Origin: Petrosia ficiformis
Lineage: Eukaryota; Porifera; Demospongiae; Haplosclerida; Petrosiidae
Assembly: GCA_947044365.1 (NCBI GenBank)
Contig: OX345640.1
Span: 2,297,501 to 2,361,500, forward strand
Length of the DNA stretch: 64,000 bases
Reading direction: 5' to 3'
Below the pieces are notes generated by a model. It saw nothing but the letters and a program-made list of their open reading frames with translations. It searched no databases and had not been told where the DNA came from. This document shows positions 14,901 to 26,300 of the stretch, piece by piece. The translations under genes and the position numbers were made by a program. Within the stretch, counting starts at the first letter, position 1; every line of letters begins with the position of its first letter.

Positions 14901-17900
14901 TTTATATACATGTACATGTAATTATACATGTATAGTTATGAAAGTGTCATTTCAGACGTTAATAGCACATTTATATACATGTATTTATATAACAATAGTT
15001 ATGAAAGTGTTGTATTCCAGACATTATTATACATGTATAGTTATGAAAGTGTCATTTCAGACGTTAATAACACATTTATATACATGTACATGTAATTATA
15101 CATGTATAGTTATGAAAGTGTCATTTCAGACGTTAATAGCACATTTATATACATGTATTTATATAACAATAGTTATGAAAGTGTTGTATTCCAGACATTA
15201 TTATACATGTATAGTTATGAAAGTGTCATTTCAGACGTTAATAACACATTTATATACATGTACATGTAATTATACATGTATAGTTATGAAAGTGTCATTC
15301 CAGACGTTAATAACACATTTATATACATGTATTTATATAACAATAGTTATGAAAGTGTCATTCCAGACGTTAATAACCATATAACAACAATAGTTATGAA
15401 AGTGTCACATTATTAATTCCAGACTTCCAGACATACTTACTTCATGGTAATAGGTATACATACATACATACGTGTCTGTTACTATAAATAAACATTAGTT
15501 CCAGACATAATAATACATATATGTACATGTATTGACAACAGTTAATTCCAGACATATAATTATAGTTACATATGTAGCTATGAAAGTATCAAATTACCAG
15601 ACATACATGTACATGTATATGTATATAGTAAACACATTGTATTAGCCACATGCAGTGCATAATAGCATGTCATTTTATACATATTCAATTGTCATTATAT
15701 AAACAGATTATATAGTGACAAATTATTAGTTCCACATATATACACGTACACACATGTACACACGCACACTCTCACACACACACACATACATGCACACATA
15801 CACGCACACTCTCACACATACACACACATACACACACACATACTGTACATACCAGAGGTTTTGAAGCATTTGGCTCAGCAATTGTTTGTGTATACATTTT
15901 GGCCCAATAGTTAATATAGTGATAATATAATCATAATTAACTGTGCCATCTGGCCCAATGAGAAAACTATGCAGTGACAAATAGGAACAAAGAAATTGTT
16001 TGGGCCAACGGCGCACCATATCAATGTTAAGAATATATAGTTACATATGTACATACTACATACATTGTACTACATGTACCAAATTATTAGTTCCAGATTC
16101 TTCCAGACAAAAGTTAATTACAATGAGACATGATAGTTCCAGACTTTTTACCACATAGGGTGTACTTATATAAACAGTTGTTATAGCAACTGTACACATG
16201 TACTTGTCTCAAATTGCATGTTAGTGTAAATTACATGTCAGTGATACTTTTTCATGAAATATGTATGTATAAGAATTGTACAGACATTGTTAGCTATACA
16301 TGTATCAGGATTTGTGTGTTCTCTATCATGTATTCTGTGGTTAGTAATAAGATTGGTTTGGAATTCAGTTTCTTCTGGGATTTATAATTATTATGGCTAT
16401 ATAAGTCTTTTTTTATCAAGATAACAGATATCATCTTCTCGAGTTCTTCAAAGCTATTTAGGGATAGACAAAATATACAGTACTAAGTTGCCTATATACA
16501 TAATACCTATATATATATGTACACATATATATATATATCTGTAATGTTTTGATTGCAACAATAAAATCATTAAAATAACTAATAACAGATTACTAATTAA
16601 CTGGTACTCTTGTAATTTAGCAATAATTATGTTACTCTCATAACTACATCATTATATGCATGAACCAATTATGTGCTATTAATGTTTGTATGTATGTATG
16701 TATGTATGTATGTATTTATGTATGTACGTATGTATTTTGTATGTAAGTAAGTCTGTATGTATGTATGTATGTATGTACAGTGTATGTATTTATGTATGTA
16801 TGTACGTATGTATTTAGTATGTATGTATGTAAGTAAGTCTGTATGTATGTATGTATGTATGTAAGTATGTATGTATGTATTTATGCATGTACGTATGTAT
16901 TTAGTATATATGTGTATTTATGTAAGTATGTATGTATGTATGTATGTATGTATGTGTATGTATGCATGTATGTATGTATGTATGTATGTATGTTTGTATG
17001 TATGTATGTATGTACTTGTATGTATGTATATGTGTGTATGTATTTATGGATGTGTGTGTGTGTATATAGTGAAATTTATGTCACATTGTTCGCATGTATA
17101 TAGGACTCTATGGTTTTAATGCTAATGAGTTTTTGGAATATGTACATGTATTATACAATATATGTGTGAATTTTTGATTATATATTCATGTAACTTATTC
17201 ATGTTCATGCATTGTATACATGTGTATTTTTATTACACAGTTTAATTCCTCCATCTACTGGAAAACGAACAACAAGAAGAACTCAAAGCAAAAAGAAGAA
17301 AAGGTGTGTATTAATAGTTACTAGTGCTATATCAAATCTAGTACAGTCATTACCTCTTAAAATGAGATAATAGTTAAAACACCATCCAAGTGTATTACAG
17401 TCAGAGTTTCATACAGGATTGTCTGGTTAGGGAAGGGAAAGAATTGATCAACACTGCTTCTGGGGGTGTGCTCCCCAGGGAAGTTTTTAATTTTAGGCTC
17501 TCTGAGGTTGCTGCTGGTGGTTTCTGGGGCCAAAGAAGATTTGTAGCTGAGATTTGTATTATATTGTTGAGACCATATGTAGAGTAATGAAATTTCTGCG
17601 ATATAAATGTGATCTAATTTTCAAAAAGGAACACTTTCCTGCAAAATAATTTATCAAACACTTACCTTTAATAGCTCGTCATTTCGCCATTTTGTACATG
17701 CAGCAAGGAAGTCCAGGAAGAGCCATTAGTAAGCTTCATAGTGACATCCTGTACAAATTGGCAGAATGATCAATGATTAAAGATGGGTTTTTTTGATCTC
17801 CAGGAAACTCTCCCTTTTTCAAAATTAGCAACTTTAATTGATTTAGCATTGGAAAAGTGCAGAATCCACATTCACGATAATCCATTGTTGGTATATTTGA

Positions 17901-20415
17901 TCCACCTCATTAAGTCTACATATATACATACTTCAAATCATTACTAAGATGGTTGGTTGTACAGTAGTAGTACAGTATTCTGTCTGTCCTGTAGTAAATT
18001 CAAGTAGCACCTGTACTTTACTTTTCTAATTTTGAGGGGTACTGTTATGTATTCAAATCCACTTAAACTTCACCTTTGAACCCAAACGTTTTGGGTTTAG
18101 GGTTTGGAGTTTGGTTTTTAGTTTTTGAGTTTTGGATTGGGACTTTGAATTAGTAGACCACTTAAGAAGTTATATTGGAGTGGCCTAGGTTAGGTTGGTT
18201 TGTTATATTGGAATGGCCTAGGTTAGGTTGGTTTGTTATATTGGAGTGTCCTAGGTTAGGTTGGTTTGTTATATTGGAATGGCCTAGGTTAGGTTGGTTT
18301 GTTATATTGGAATGGCCTAGGTTAGGTTGGTTTGTTATATTGGAATGGCCTAGGTTAGGTTGGTTTGTTATATTGGAGTGGCCTAGGTTAGGACTGGTTT
18401 GTTATATTGGAGTGGCCTAGGTTAGGTTGGTTGTCAGCCTAGGTTAGGACTGGTTTGTTATATTGGAGTGGCCTAGGTTAGGTTGGTTTGTTATAATGGA
18501 GTGGCCTAGGTTAGGTTGGTTGTCAGCCTAGGTTAGGTTGGTTGTCAGCCTAGGTTAGGTTGGTTGTCAGCCTAGGTTAGGTTGGTTTGTTATAATGGAG
18601 TGTCCTAGGTTAGGTTGGTTGTCAGCCTAGGTTAAGACTGGTTTGTTATATTGGAGTGGGGCCTAGGTTAGGTTGGTTTGTTATATTGAGTGGCCTAGGT
18701 TAGTCAGCCTAGGTTAGACTTGTTTGTTATATTGGAGTGTCCTAGGTTAGGTTGGTTTGTCAGCCTAGGTTAGACTGGTTTGTTATGTTGGAGTGTCCTA
18801 GGTTAGGTTGGTTTGTCAACCTAGGTTAGACTGGTTTGTTATATTGGAGTGTCCTAGGTTAGGTTGGTTTGTTATATTGGAGTGGCCTAGGTTAGGTTGG
18901 TTTGTTATATTGGAGTGGCCTAGGTTAGGTTGATTTGTCAGCCTAGGTTAGACTGGTTTGTTATATTGGAGTGTCCTAGGTTAGGTTGGTTTGTTATATT
19001 GGAGTGTCCTAGGTTAGGTTGATTTGTCAGCCTAGGCTAGGCTGGTTTGTTATGTTGGAGTGTAACCATAAACACATAGGTAAAATAATTGAGTTAATAG
19101 TTTGTTGTACATACATGTACATATTTTCTCGGTAATGTGTTTATTATTATTAATAGTATTGTGTTTTCCACTCTGAATTTGGCGATCAACAATGTAGAAT
19201 GATAAATATTCTTGTGTGTGTGAAACCTAACAAACAATTTTTTGGCTTATGCTTACCTTTTAAGGTTTCTTTTCCAGAAGTCATGCAGAACTGCTTTTCT
19301 GTAATTCTTATGGATGTTCTTAGCTTGTCTCTAATTCACTAAGCTCTTGAGAATAACATAATTTTCTTTATTACACATTGTACAATGTATAGTATACAAT
19401 CTATAGTGGTGATAAATGATAATCCAATGTATCATAATACACCTACTAGTGCTATATCAGATTTAGAATCACTGAGTCCAAAATCAACATTATTTGGATG
19501 GCTATTTAGATCCCCAGGGTTGCTAAATAGCTGACAAATACAATTATAAACTGATTATTTGCTGAGTTGTGGTATTTAAATCGTATTCATAGTTGAAATC
19601 TGCTAACTCGTACCTAATTACTGTGTTATAATGAATATATTTCTGGAAAGGACTGTAGCTTCTCATATTGGTCGATGGCAGGTTATTTATATCAGTATGT
19701 CATAACACGCCTACTTGTGCTATATCAGATGTAGAATCACTGAGTCCAAAATCAACATTATTTGGATGGCTATTTAGATCCCCAGGGTTGCTAAATAGCT
19801 GACAAATACAATTATAAACTGATTATTTGCTGAGTTGTGGTATTTAAATCGTATTCATAGTTGAAATCTGCTAACTTGTACCTAATTACTGTGTTATAAT
19901 GAATATATTTCTGGAAAGGACTGTAGCTTCTCATATTGGTCGATGGCAGGTTATTTATATCAGTATGTCATAACACGCCTACTTGTGCTATATCAGATGT
20001 AGAATCACTGAGTTCGAGGGGAAGGTGATTATAGATCTGTTATACATAACATGAGTAGACATGTTGTAATGAATATATTTCCAGAAAGGCAAATCCACTG
20101 TAGCTGTGTATAGCTTCTCCTAATGTTTCATACTGTGTTGCTGTGGTTGATGGTAGGTTTTACATCCGATTTATAAAACCTGTGGTTACTTTGATGTTTT
20201 GTCATATCAGGATATAGTTATAATTATGTCAACCCTATCCAAATCAATCATTGTCTTTGAAGTCACAATGCATCTGTTTTCAACTCATTATTGTTACATA
20301 TACATGTACATAGGAACTCCAAACAAAAGAATAAACTGGACAAGTATCAGGATATTCATCCTGACAGTGATGACTCCATTGTTGGTGAACATTCTCCCTT
20401 TGTCAGGGCTACTAG

Positions 20416-20465
<50 letters not shown>

Positions 20466-20702
20466 TTTGGAATACAAGTGTCGGGTTAGTTTCTTTATCT
20501 CACGTATACTGTAATAATAACCAAGTGCAGGTCAGATTATTCAATCGCCAAACTTGAAAAGACTATCAGTGTATCAAGATATGAATCATGGGACAAAATA
20601 ATCAGTACATTTTTAAAAAAATCTATATAAATTATATATATTTCTTTTTACAGAAGCAAGAAATGTACAGTACAACCGCTACAATATAGTTATGAAGACT
20701 GA
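4916..20702 (+). CDS. 3' part of an unrecognised, probably nuclear, acidic/basic protein
   Basis: Six exons with matching phases give a 208-residue C-terminal fragment: 4916-4960, 7369-7480, 8663-8918, 17241-17303, 20314-20415 and 20654-20702 (stop TGA). The first visible exon follows a pyrimidine-rich CTCAG acceptor, so the 5' part probably lies upstream or off the window. The fragment opens with a short helical, Leu-rich stretch (LTLLNQLYEIIDDRQSLKNL), continues with an Asp/Glu/Ser-rich segment (SDEEGEND, SDDDDTT), then proline-directed sites (SPHTPLVKSP) and a basic tail (GKRTTRRTQSKKKKR) that resembles a nuclear localisation signal. A chromatin protein such as a condensin subunit C-terminus is possible but I do not recognise the family. 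Introns of 2.4 to 8.3 kb are filled with satellites. The stop lies 188 bp before the LST2 start. Confidence 0.6.
5410..6055. repeat. 50-bp minisatellite
   Basis: About 13 nearly identical copies of a 50-bp unit (GTATGTTGTATTGTGTATAA followed by GTACATGTACATGTACACTA and a short tail). Two copies carry ATGTAG in place of ACTATAG. It lies in an intron of the unrecognised gene. Confidence 0.95.
6600..7215. repeat. Complex minisatellite of CTACATGTACTGTACTACAC units
   Basis: Tandem blocks built from ACTAACTAAGTACATCTACATGTACTGTACTACACT, present in full and shortened forms that alternate with about 110-bp super-periodicity. Intronic. Confidence 0.95.
7862..8287. repeat. 88-bp tandem repeat, about five copies
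   Basis: Units start GTAGTTAAGGAAG and include GTTCTGGGAGGCTTGGTCTA and CTACAATGACAATCTATTCA. The copies near 7950, 8030, 8115 and 8202 are over 90% identical by eye; one lacks 10-12 bp. Intronic. Confidence 0.9.
8405..8650. repeat. TACATGTA-rich low-complexity tract
   Basis: Irregular ATGTACATGTA/TGTGTACAT sequence immediately upstream of the exon at 8663. No regular period. Confidence 0.7.
8946..9144 (-). mobile_element. MITE-like element, family A
   Basis: Ends are CAGGTTTTTGATA and TATCAAAAACACTG, an imperfect inverted repeat. The interior shows the family hallmarks: two GGGCCAA/TTGGCTC blocks, a central AATATAATCATAATTAACTG and GCACCATATGAG. Five copies occur in the window. Non-coding. 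Confidence 0.75.
9605..9620. repeat. Poly-G tract
   Basis: A run of 13 G with one flanking A, unusual in this AT-rich sequence. Confidence 0.9.
9890..10240. repeat. TACATGTA/GTAATTGTAT imperfect tandem repeat
   Basis: Several blocks of CTCATATGTACATGTAATTG and ACAAATGTATTGTATATTTA repeat with a spacing of roughly 80 bp. Intronic in the unrecognised gene. Confidence 0.8.
10440..11250. repeat. 29-bp minisatellite (CATCTAGTATATATGTGTAT)
   Basis: About 20 copies of a 29-bp unit from 10608 onward, with ACATG/ACTTG alternation and occasional 6-bp ACATTG insertions. A super-unit of about 235 bp (10626-10860 and 10861-11095) is repeated. A related variant fills 10440-10600. Confidence 0.95.
11651..11840. 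mobile_element. Foldback/MITE element with near-complete palindrome
   Basis: The two arms (ATAGTACACTTACAGTTCTT and its complement AAGAACTGTAAGTGTACTAT) enclose a second inverted pair around CCCGAGCTTGCGAGGG, with GTTTAGTGTCTGAGGATGTG matched by CACATCCAAAGACACTAAAC. The whole 190 bp could form one long hairpin. Non-coding. Confidence 0.8.
11925..11975. repeat. (AT)n microsatellite
   Basis: About 50 bp of alternating AT with one AATA interruption. Confidence 0.9.
12055..12205 (-). mobile_element. Truncated MITE-like element, family B
   Basis: Copy of the family described at 1899, running from AGTCTGTTTACATTCACGAT to GGAACGGGAAGGATTGTTAT. The second inverted end is missing. Confidence 0.65.
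12897..13090. repeat. 32-bp minisatellite
   Basis: Six copies of a unit containing TACAAATACTTCATGTACAA and ATGTATGTCAGA; the last copies diverge (TTCTTTGTG, TTTCAAATA). Confidence 0.95.
14222..14468. mobile_element. Foldback element with ~52-bp inverted termini
   Basis: The left arm starts TGTGACCGTGGATGCGAAAA and the right arm is its near-perfect complement, ending TTTTCGCATCCATGGTCACA. The arms match over about 52 bp with very few differences and continue into CAAATGCTC/GAGCATTTG. The loop is about 140 bp with no coding potential. This is a typical foldback/MITE architecture. Confidence 0.85.
14695..15410. repeat. Satellite with 174-bp higher-order unit
   Basis: Sub-units of TAGTTATGAAAGTGTCATT plus CCAGACGTTAATAAC alternate with TACATGTA spacers. 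The variant GTGTTGTATTCCAGACATTA recurs at 14833, 15007 and 15181, giving a 174-bp super-period, which is a multiple of three and leaves one frame open for 225 codons. I do not regard that frame as a gene. Confidence 0.9.
15853..16022 (-). mobile_element. Diverged MITE-like element, family A
   Basis: It carries the family core (AATATAATCATAATTAACTG, CATCTGGCCCAA, TTTGGGCCAACGGCGCACCA) but with many substitutions and weak ends. Preceded by a CA-rich tract at 15745-15845. Confidence 0.6.
16685..17070. repeat. (GTAT)n microsatellite
   Basis: Tetranucleotide run with TTTATG and AAGTAAGT interruptions; a 115-bp block is duplicated (16690-16800 and 16785-16900). Confidence 0.95.
18168..19070. repeat. 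33-bp minisatellite with CCTAGG core
   Basis: More than 20 copies of the unit GGCCTAGGTTAGGTTGGTTT plus GTTATATTGGAGT, mixed with a 22-bp short form in which TTATATTGGAG is replaced by GTCAG. The mixture of two unit lengths indicates repeated unequal exchange. Intronic in the unrecognised gene. Confidence 0.95.
19440..20012. repeat. 268-bp tandem duplication
   Basis: GCTATATCAGAT starts at 19451, 19719 and 19987. The first two units are full length and almost identical over 268 bp; the third is truncated after about 30 bp. Recent segmental duplication inside an intron. Confidence 0.9.
20417..20463. repeat. (CA)n microsatellite
   Basis: About 23 CA dinucleotides starting two bases after the donor of the exon 20314-20415. 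Confidence 0.95.
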
Positions 20703-20890
20703 ACTACATATATGAATTATATACATGCATTATATCTTTTTTTATTATACAATAACCAAAAAACGTCTAGATTAATTGGGGGCGGGGATGTTTTTTGGGG
20801 GTCTCAAGCTTATAAAAGGTGCTGTAGCCGAGTGAATTGCAGTTTCGCTATTCTTGTTTCGCGTGGTTGTATTTCACTTAAAAACACAGA
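20703..20890 (+). promoter_or_regulatory. Compact intergenic region / putative LST2 promoter
   Basis: Only 188 bp separate the upstream stop codon from the LST2 start. It contains a GC box (GGGGGCGGGG, 20778-20787) and a TATA motif (TATAAAAG, 20811-20818), 73 bp before the ATG. This spacing leaves room for a short 5' UTR. The 3' UTR of the preceding gene must also fit here or overlap LST2. Assignment rests on motif and position only. Confidence 0.5.
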
Positions 20891-23299
20891 ATGCAGTCAC
20901 TGAAAAGGACGTTTTACAATCCAAGTGTAAGTGATTTAATAAATGTACATATATATAGGATTATATATGTGTTCACTTCTTGTAGAGCATAGTTCACTAA
21001 AGTACAGCAATAAATAACTAACTAAAATGGTGCTATCTCGCAGTTAAACAAAACCCTTTCGATGTAATTAAATATGTGATTATATAGAAGTTTTATCAAT
21101 TGATGTGTATATATATATGTGCATTATTATAATTTATTATATATAAATGTTTGCTTTGCTTGCAGTCTGACTCTGAGCACCCTCTTGCTTTATTTCATCA
21201 TTGTGACAATGCTGTTCTCTACCAGATGAACCAACTCAGTCAACTAATGAAGACAGTTCCAGATAACTTGGACCGTCGCTCTCAACTTATACGTCAACTC
21301 AAAGACTCCCAACATAATCTCTTAAATGTATTGATGTATATGGTAGACACTGTATTGCCAGAAGGCAAAACTGCAAGAGAGTTTCAAGCTAAATATCCAG
21401 ATGATTTACCACTGGACCAGATATATGGTATGTTGTCAGTGAAAGTTAGATGTAATTTGTGGTATATTGTTGTTATAACTAAAGGTCAGTCACTTGAACA
21501 ACAATCTATCAAAAACCATACACTATAATACATATAAAGTCATCACATTCTAATTTTGAGTTTATCATGAATGTGAAAACCACAGTTAGTACATAGACAA
21601 AACATTAACTAAAGATCAACTGCAATAACTATAACAAAATCAAATTGGTCAATAATGTATAGTTTCAGTGGTAAACCTTTGTAAGCTAGTACAAATATAC
21701 TAGTTACATGCAATATGAAATTTACTATAGTTCTCTTTTTCCATTATTAAGGTCCCATTTGGTTTGGAGCAGAGGTTAGTTACTATATATTCTATTTTAA
21801 TATGATTTAATCTTCAACTTCCTTGCAGTATCCATTCACTACCATACTTACTTCCCTTTGCCATATGAGTGTGTACATCCTACTCACATTACACAGAATT
21901 CCAATTTTTATTTTTAATCAGCCTAGCCCAAGCCTGCTGGACTTAAGATTTACTGTTTCAGTTTAGTTTAGTTTTTGAAATATTGCTTCTGAAGGTGTGA
22001 TGATTGTGAGTTGGGCCACAATATGTACTCCACAGTGTTTAATATGGGGACAATGTAGTTATGTAACAAAAATTGAATAACAAAAACACATCCTATATAC
22101 ACACACACACATATATACATGATTATGCATTCATGTGCAAAATCTTTGTTCTTAAGATGATGTATGCTGTTAGCTCCATGTGAATCAGCATACTATACAG
22201 TGGAGCCTCTCTATCCCAAGCTCTCTGAAATGAGGACACTTCTGTATTGAGAACACATGAAAATGTTCCAAACTGTCCTTTATAGTATAAAGTCACCCAT
22301 GAAATGAGGACAACCTCTGTGATTAGAACAGTTACTTGACCCTGATGGTGTCCAGAATAGAGAGGTTCCACTGTATAGCCATATAGAAAGGAAGCACTGC
22401 ACATAATGGAAATAGGCATAGATACAGCGGCATAATTTCAAAGACTATGATTGTTATTATTAGTGAGGCGTTGATTAAAATTCTTAGAAATTAATAATTG
22501 TATTCACTTTATTACAAATTAGCATTTGTTAATCCAATTTCCGTTTCCTCTCAAAAGGCAACAGTTTTAGATTTGTTGCCTCAGGAGAGAGAAAGATGTC
22601 TTCCATTACATGTACAAACTGTTTATCTAAATAATAAAAGAAATTAACAATATTATATCAGTGACAAAAATAGCTTCCCCTGTCTATAAATATTTCTCCA
22701 TGGAACTACCTATATTACAAATAGTTGCAACAAGCCAGTGTTTCCCCCCAAAGGATGGTACCATGGTGCTCCCCCACCCTATAGGATGGTACCATGGTGC
22801 TCCCCCACCATATAGGATGGTACCATGGTGCTCCCCCATTCTATAGGATGGTACCATGGTGCTCTCCCAACATATAGGATGGTACCATGGTGCTCCCCCA
22901 CCATATAGTCTTGTTCTCTCAACCTTAAATTTATGTTGAAACACACCATTTTACAACACTGATTGAACATTGTTGAACAAACATCATGTACTGCTGATGT
23001 ATTCCTCCACCCTTAATATTTTATCCTGGGGGAAACACTGCAACAATATATAATAATTATGTAAGTGTTTTGAATCCACCATTATATTAAGTAGCATACT
23101 ATATATAGGCAGCAAGTTCTATGTCTGTGAATATTGTTGTTGAGATGTTACCAAAATTATTAACGATATTAGAAATTAACACTACCTAATGTACACATTC
23201 AGTGAGGAAGTTTAATTACTATGGTTTATCTTTGAAATGGGGCAATCTGCAAATGATATCATATCAGTACTGTGTAGCTTCACTTTATAGGGAAATATC

Positions 23300-23377
<78 letters not shown>

Positions 23378-26300
23378 TGGTATTCAGCTATGTTGTTAAG
23401 ATGAAATGTAAACTATATAGGCACTTGGCAACCAGACTAAACATTCAAGGAAAAGTACTACTAGCATGCATTAAATATGCCCACATAAAACATTTGGCAA
23501 CATGGCTAATAATTAGTTCACAGAAAATCCACACTCTTGTGTCCTTATAGCAAGTGAAATGTAAGCTATGTACTGCCTACATGGGCACTTAGCAACAGTT
23601 CAAAGAATATGGGTATATTTATATATCTACAGCCATATGTGTTCTAGTAACAGCTATATCCCAACAATAGAAAATAGTTTTTTTATGTAGTGGCTTTTAT
23701 GAGGGAAAGTCCCTCCCCTTAAATTTGTTCATTACTATAGTTACTAAAATTAATTATGGTGACAATAATTCACCAATTTCATTAATCAAATACCTGTATG
23801 TAGTTATCCCTCATGACCTCTATACTTCTGTTATCCCTCATGACCTCTATACTTCTGTTATCCCTCATGACCTCTATAACTCTGTTATCCCTCATGACTT
23901 CTATGTTCTGTTATCCCTCATGACCTCTATACTTCTGCTATCCCTTATGACTTCTATGTTCTGCTATCCCTTATGACTTCTATGTTCTGTTATCCCTCAT
24001 GACCTCTATGTTCTGTTATCCCTCATGACTTCTATGTTCTGTTATCCCTCATGACCACTCTATGTTCTGTTATCCCTCATGACTTCTATGTTCTGTTATC
24101 CCTCATGACCTCTATGTTCTATTATCCTTCATGACCTCTATGTTCTGTTATCCCTCATGACTTCTATGTTCTGTTATCCCTCATGACCTCTATGTTCTAT
24201 TATCCTTCATGACCTCTATGTTCTGTTATCCCTCATGACTTCTATGTTCTGTTATCCCTCATGACCTCTATGTTCTATTACGCTATTTAATGTAGCACTT
24301 GGCAAAAGATTTAATAGTTCAAGGAATAAAAGTAACATACATGTACTACCTATAGTATTAGTATGCTTTGTCACACCCCTGTGTACTTCTACATTGATTT
24401 TACATCTTGTTTCTTAGGTAAAACAATAACCTACTTCCATATAAGTACCTACACTGCTATAGATACAATGTACTGTACTTGTGTGGGAGTGATTTCTTTG
24501 ATCTTTTAAGTTAAAATATAATTCCCACCTTGTTCACATATTTTTCAGTTTTGATATCCCTTCATGTTCTTTCATTTTTGTACAAATTTTTTTTTATCTT
24601 GTATCTATCATCTCTTTTCTGCAGTGTCTAGCAGCTGGTTCTCATATTGCTAATCGTGAGATTGAGTCTCAGGAGTTGAGACCGTATGCTATAAGATTGT
24701 CTAAATCTATCAGTAGACTCAGGAATGCATTAAGACTAGAGGGACACAGTAAAAATTTCAGATTCACAGCTAAGGTATGTGAGAGACATTGGGACTAGTC
24801 CAAGTGTCCTTTAATGTGGAATTGTCTTTTATTTTAATACAAATGTATTGTATTGGGACAATGACAATGACAGGAGTCCTTGATGTCGTGTGTCCACTTT
24901 ACTACAGTGCTATAGTCACTTTATACTTATGAGAGAAAAAGTAACCTTCTAAAAAAGCATGTAAAACGAGTTTACATAAGGCTATTGACATATAATGTGT
25001 ATGTATAATATAACTAAGTCTGTGTATATACATTATGTGAATTGATTCCTGGAATCTGGGTTGTTGATAAAAGTTGGGTGTGTTACTCCAACCTAGTCAA
25101 TATACCAACTGAAAAAACTGTTATTGTATTGCACACAGTATCAATTAAACTTCATGAATATTATGTCCTGCGTACATTGTGTGATATCATTGTATACATA
25201 GGTACATACTACATACATGTATACATTTACATGTATTGGACATGACATGTATGTCCATCTTTGTTACATATCCATCTATAATTATGTCTATATATTATAG
25301 TCATTGATGATGTATCATGGGTTTTTTGATTGAAGTGCATTAGCTCATTCACTGATGTAATTTGAACAGCTGGTATTATCTTATTAGAATTTAATGTCTC
25401 TTGGCTGCCTCATGATTGATACGTCACTGACTGTGGTAGTTCAATGACACTATGGTACACTGTTAGTAAACTATTGTACATGTGGTAGTGAACTGTGGTA
25501 CACTGTTAGTAAACTGTGGTACACTGTTAGTAAACTTTTGTACTTGTGGTAGTGAACTGTGTACACTGTTAGTAAACTGTGGTACACTGTTAGTAAACTT
25601 TTGTACTTGTGGTAGTGAACTGTGTACACTGTTAGTAAACTCAATTCAGTATCAAACTTGCCAAACATATATCCAGCAATGTCATGAGCTGTTTCCACAC
25701 CATTTACGTGTCTGTGCGTGTTTGCATGTGTACACAAAGAACTTAAATTCTCACATATTGTTCAATGTGCAGTAAAATTATTAGCAGACAGATATGTATT
25801 GTAAAGACATTAGTATAGTTGTAGTGTGAACTACTCTCCTACAAAGAAAAATATTAAGAAAACATAGTTATTTATAGTATAATTATGTGAGATAGTGCTA
25901 CAGTGTAAACGTGTGCTGTATGAAAACTCATAGAGCATTTTGTTAAATTTGAATTACCCACACATCAGTTAAAGCATCTGCTTACCCTTGTGGACTATGA
26001 CAATTACAGCATTCGGAGTATGGTCTCACGAAGCATATAGCGCTCAAAAGGGTGTATTATCTGTATACATGTACATGTATGTACATGTAGTTATACTTCT
26101 TATCTGTGTACATGTAGTTATCTATTTCTTTCATGCACACACAGATTAAACAGATGTTGAAGTATTTTGACAAAAGCTGGGTTGATTTTGAATTCAGGTA
26201 AATATCTACATTGTAATTAAATTCCATAAAAACTAGTTACAGCTAATCATATGATAGTGGACAAGAATTAATCACAGTAACCTGCTCAGTACAATACAGT

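Noticed and set aside
14707..15384. 225-codon plus-strand frame (repeated VMKVSFQTLITHLYTC)
   Set aside because: By-product of a 174-bp satellite; no non-repeat sequence, no splice or start context.
22661..22970. Short frames on both strands over GGTACCATGG repeats
   Set aside because: Entirely repeat-derived and within an LST2 intron.
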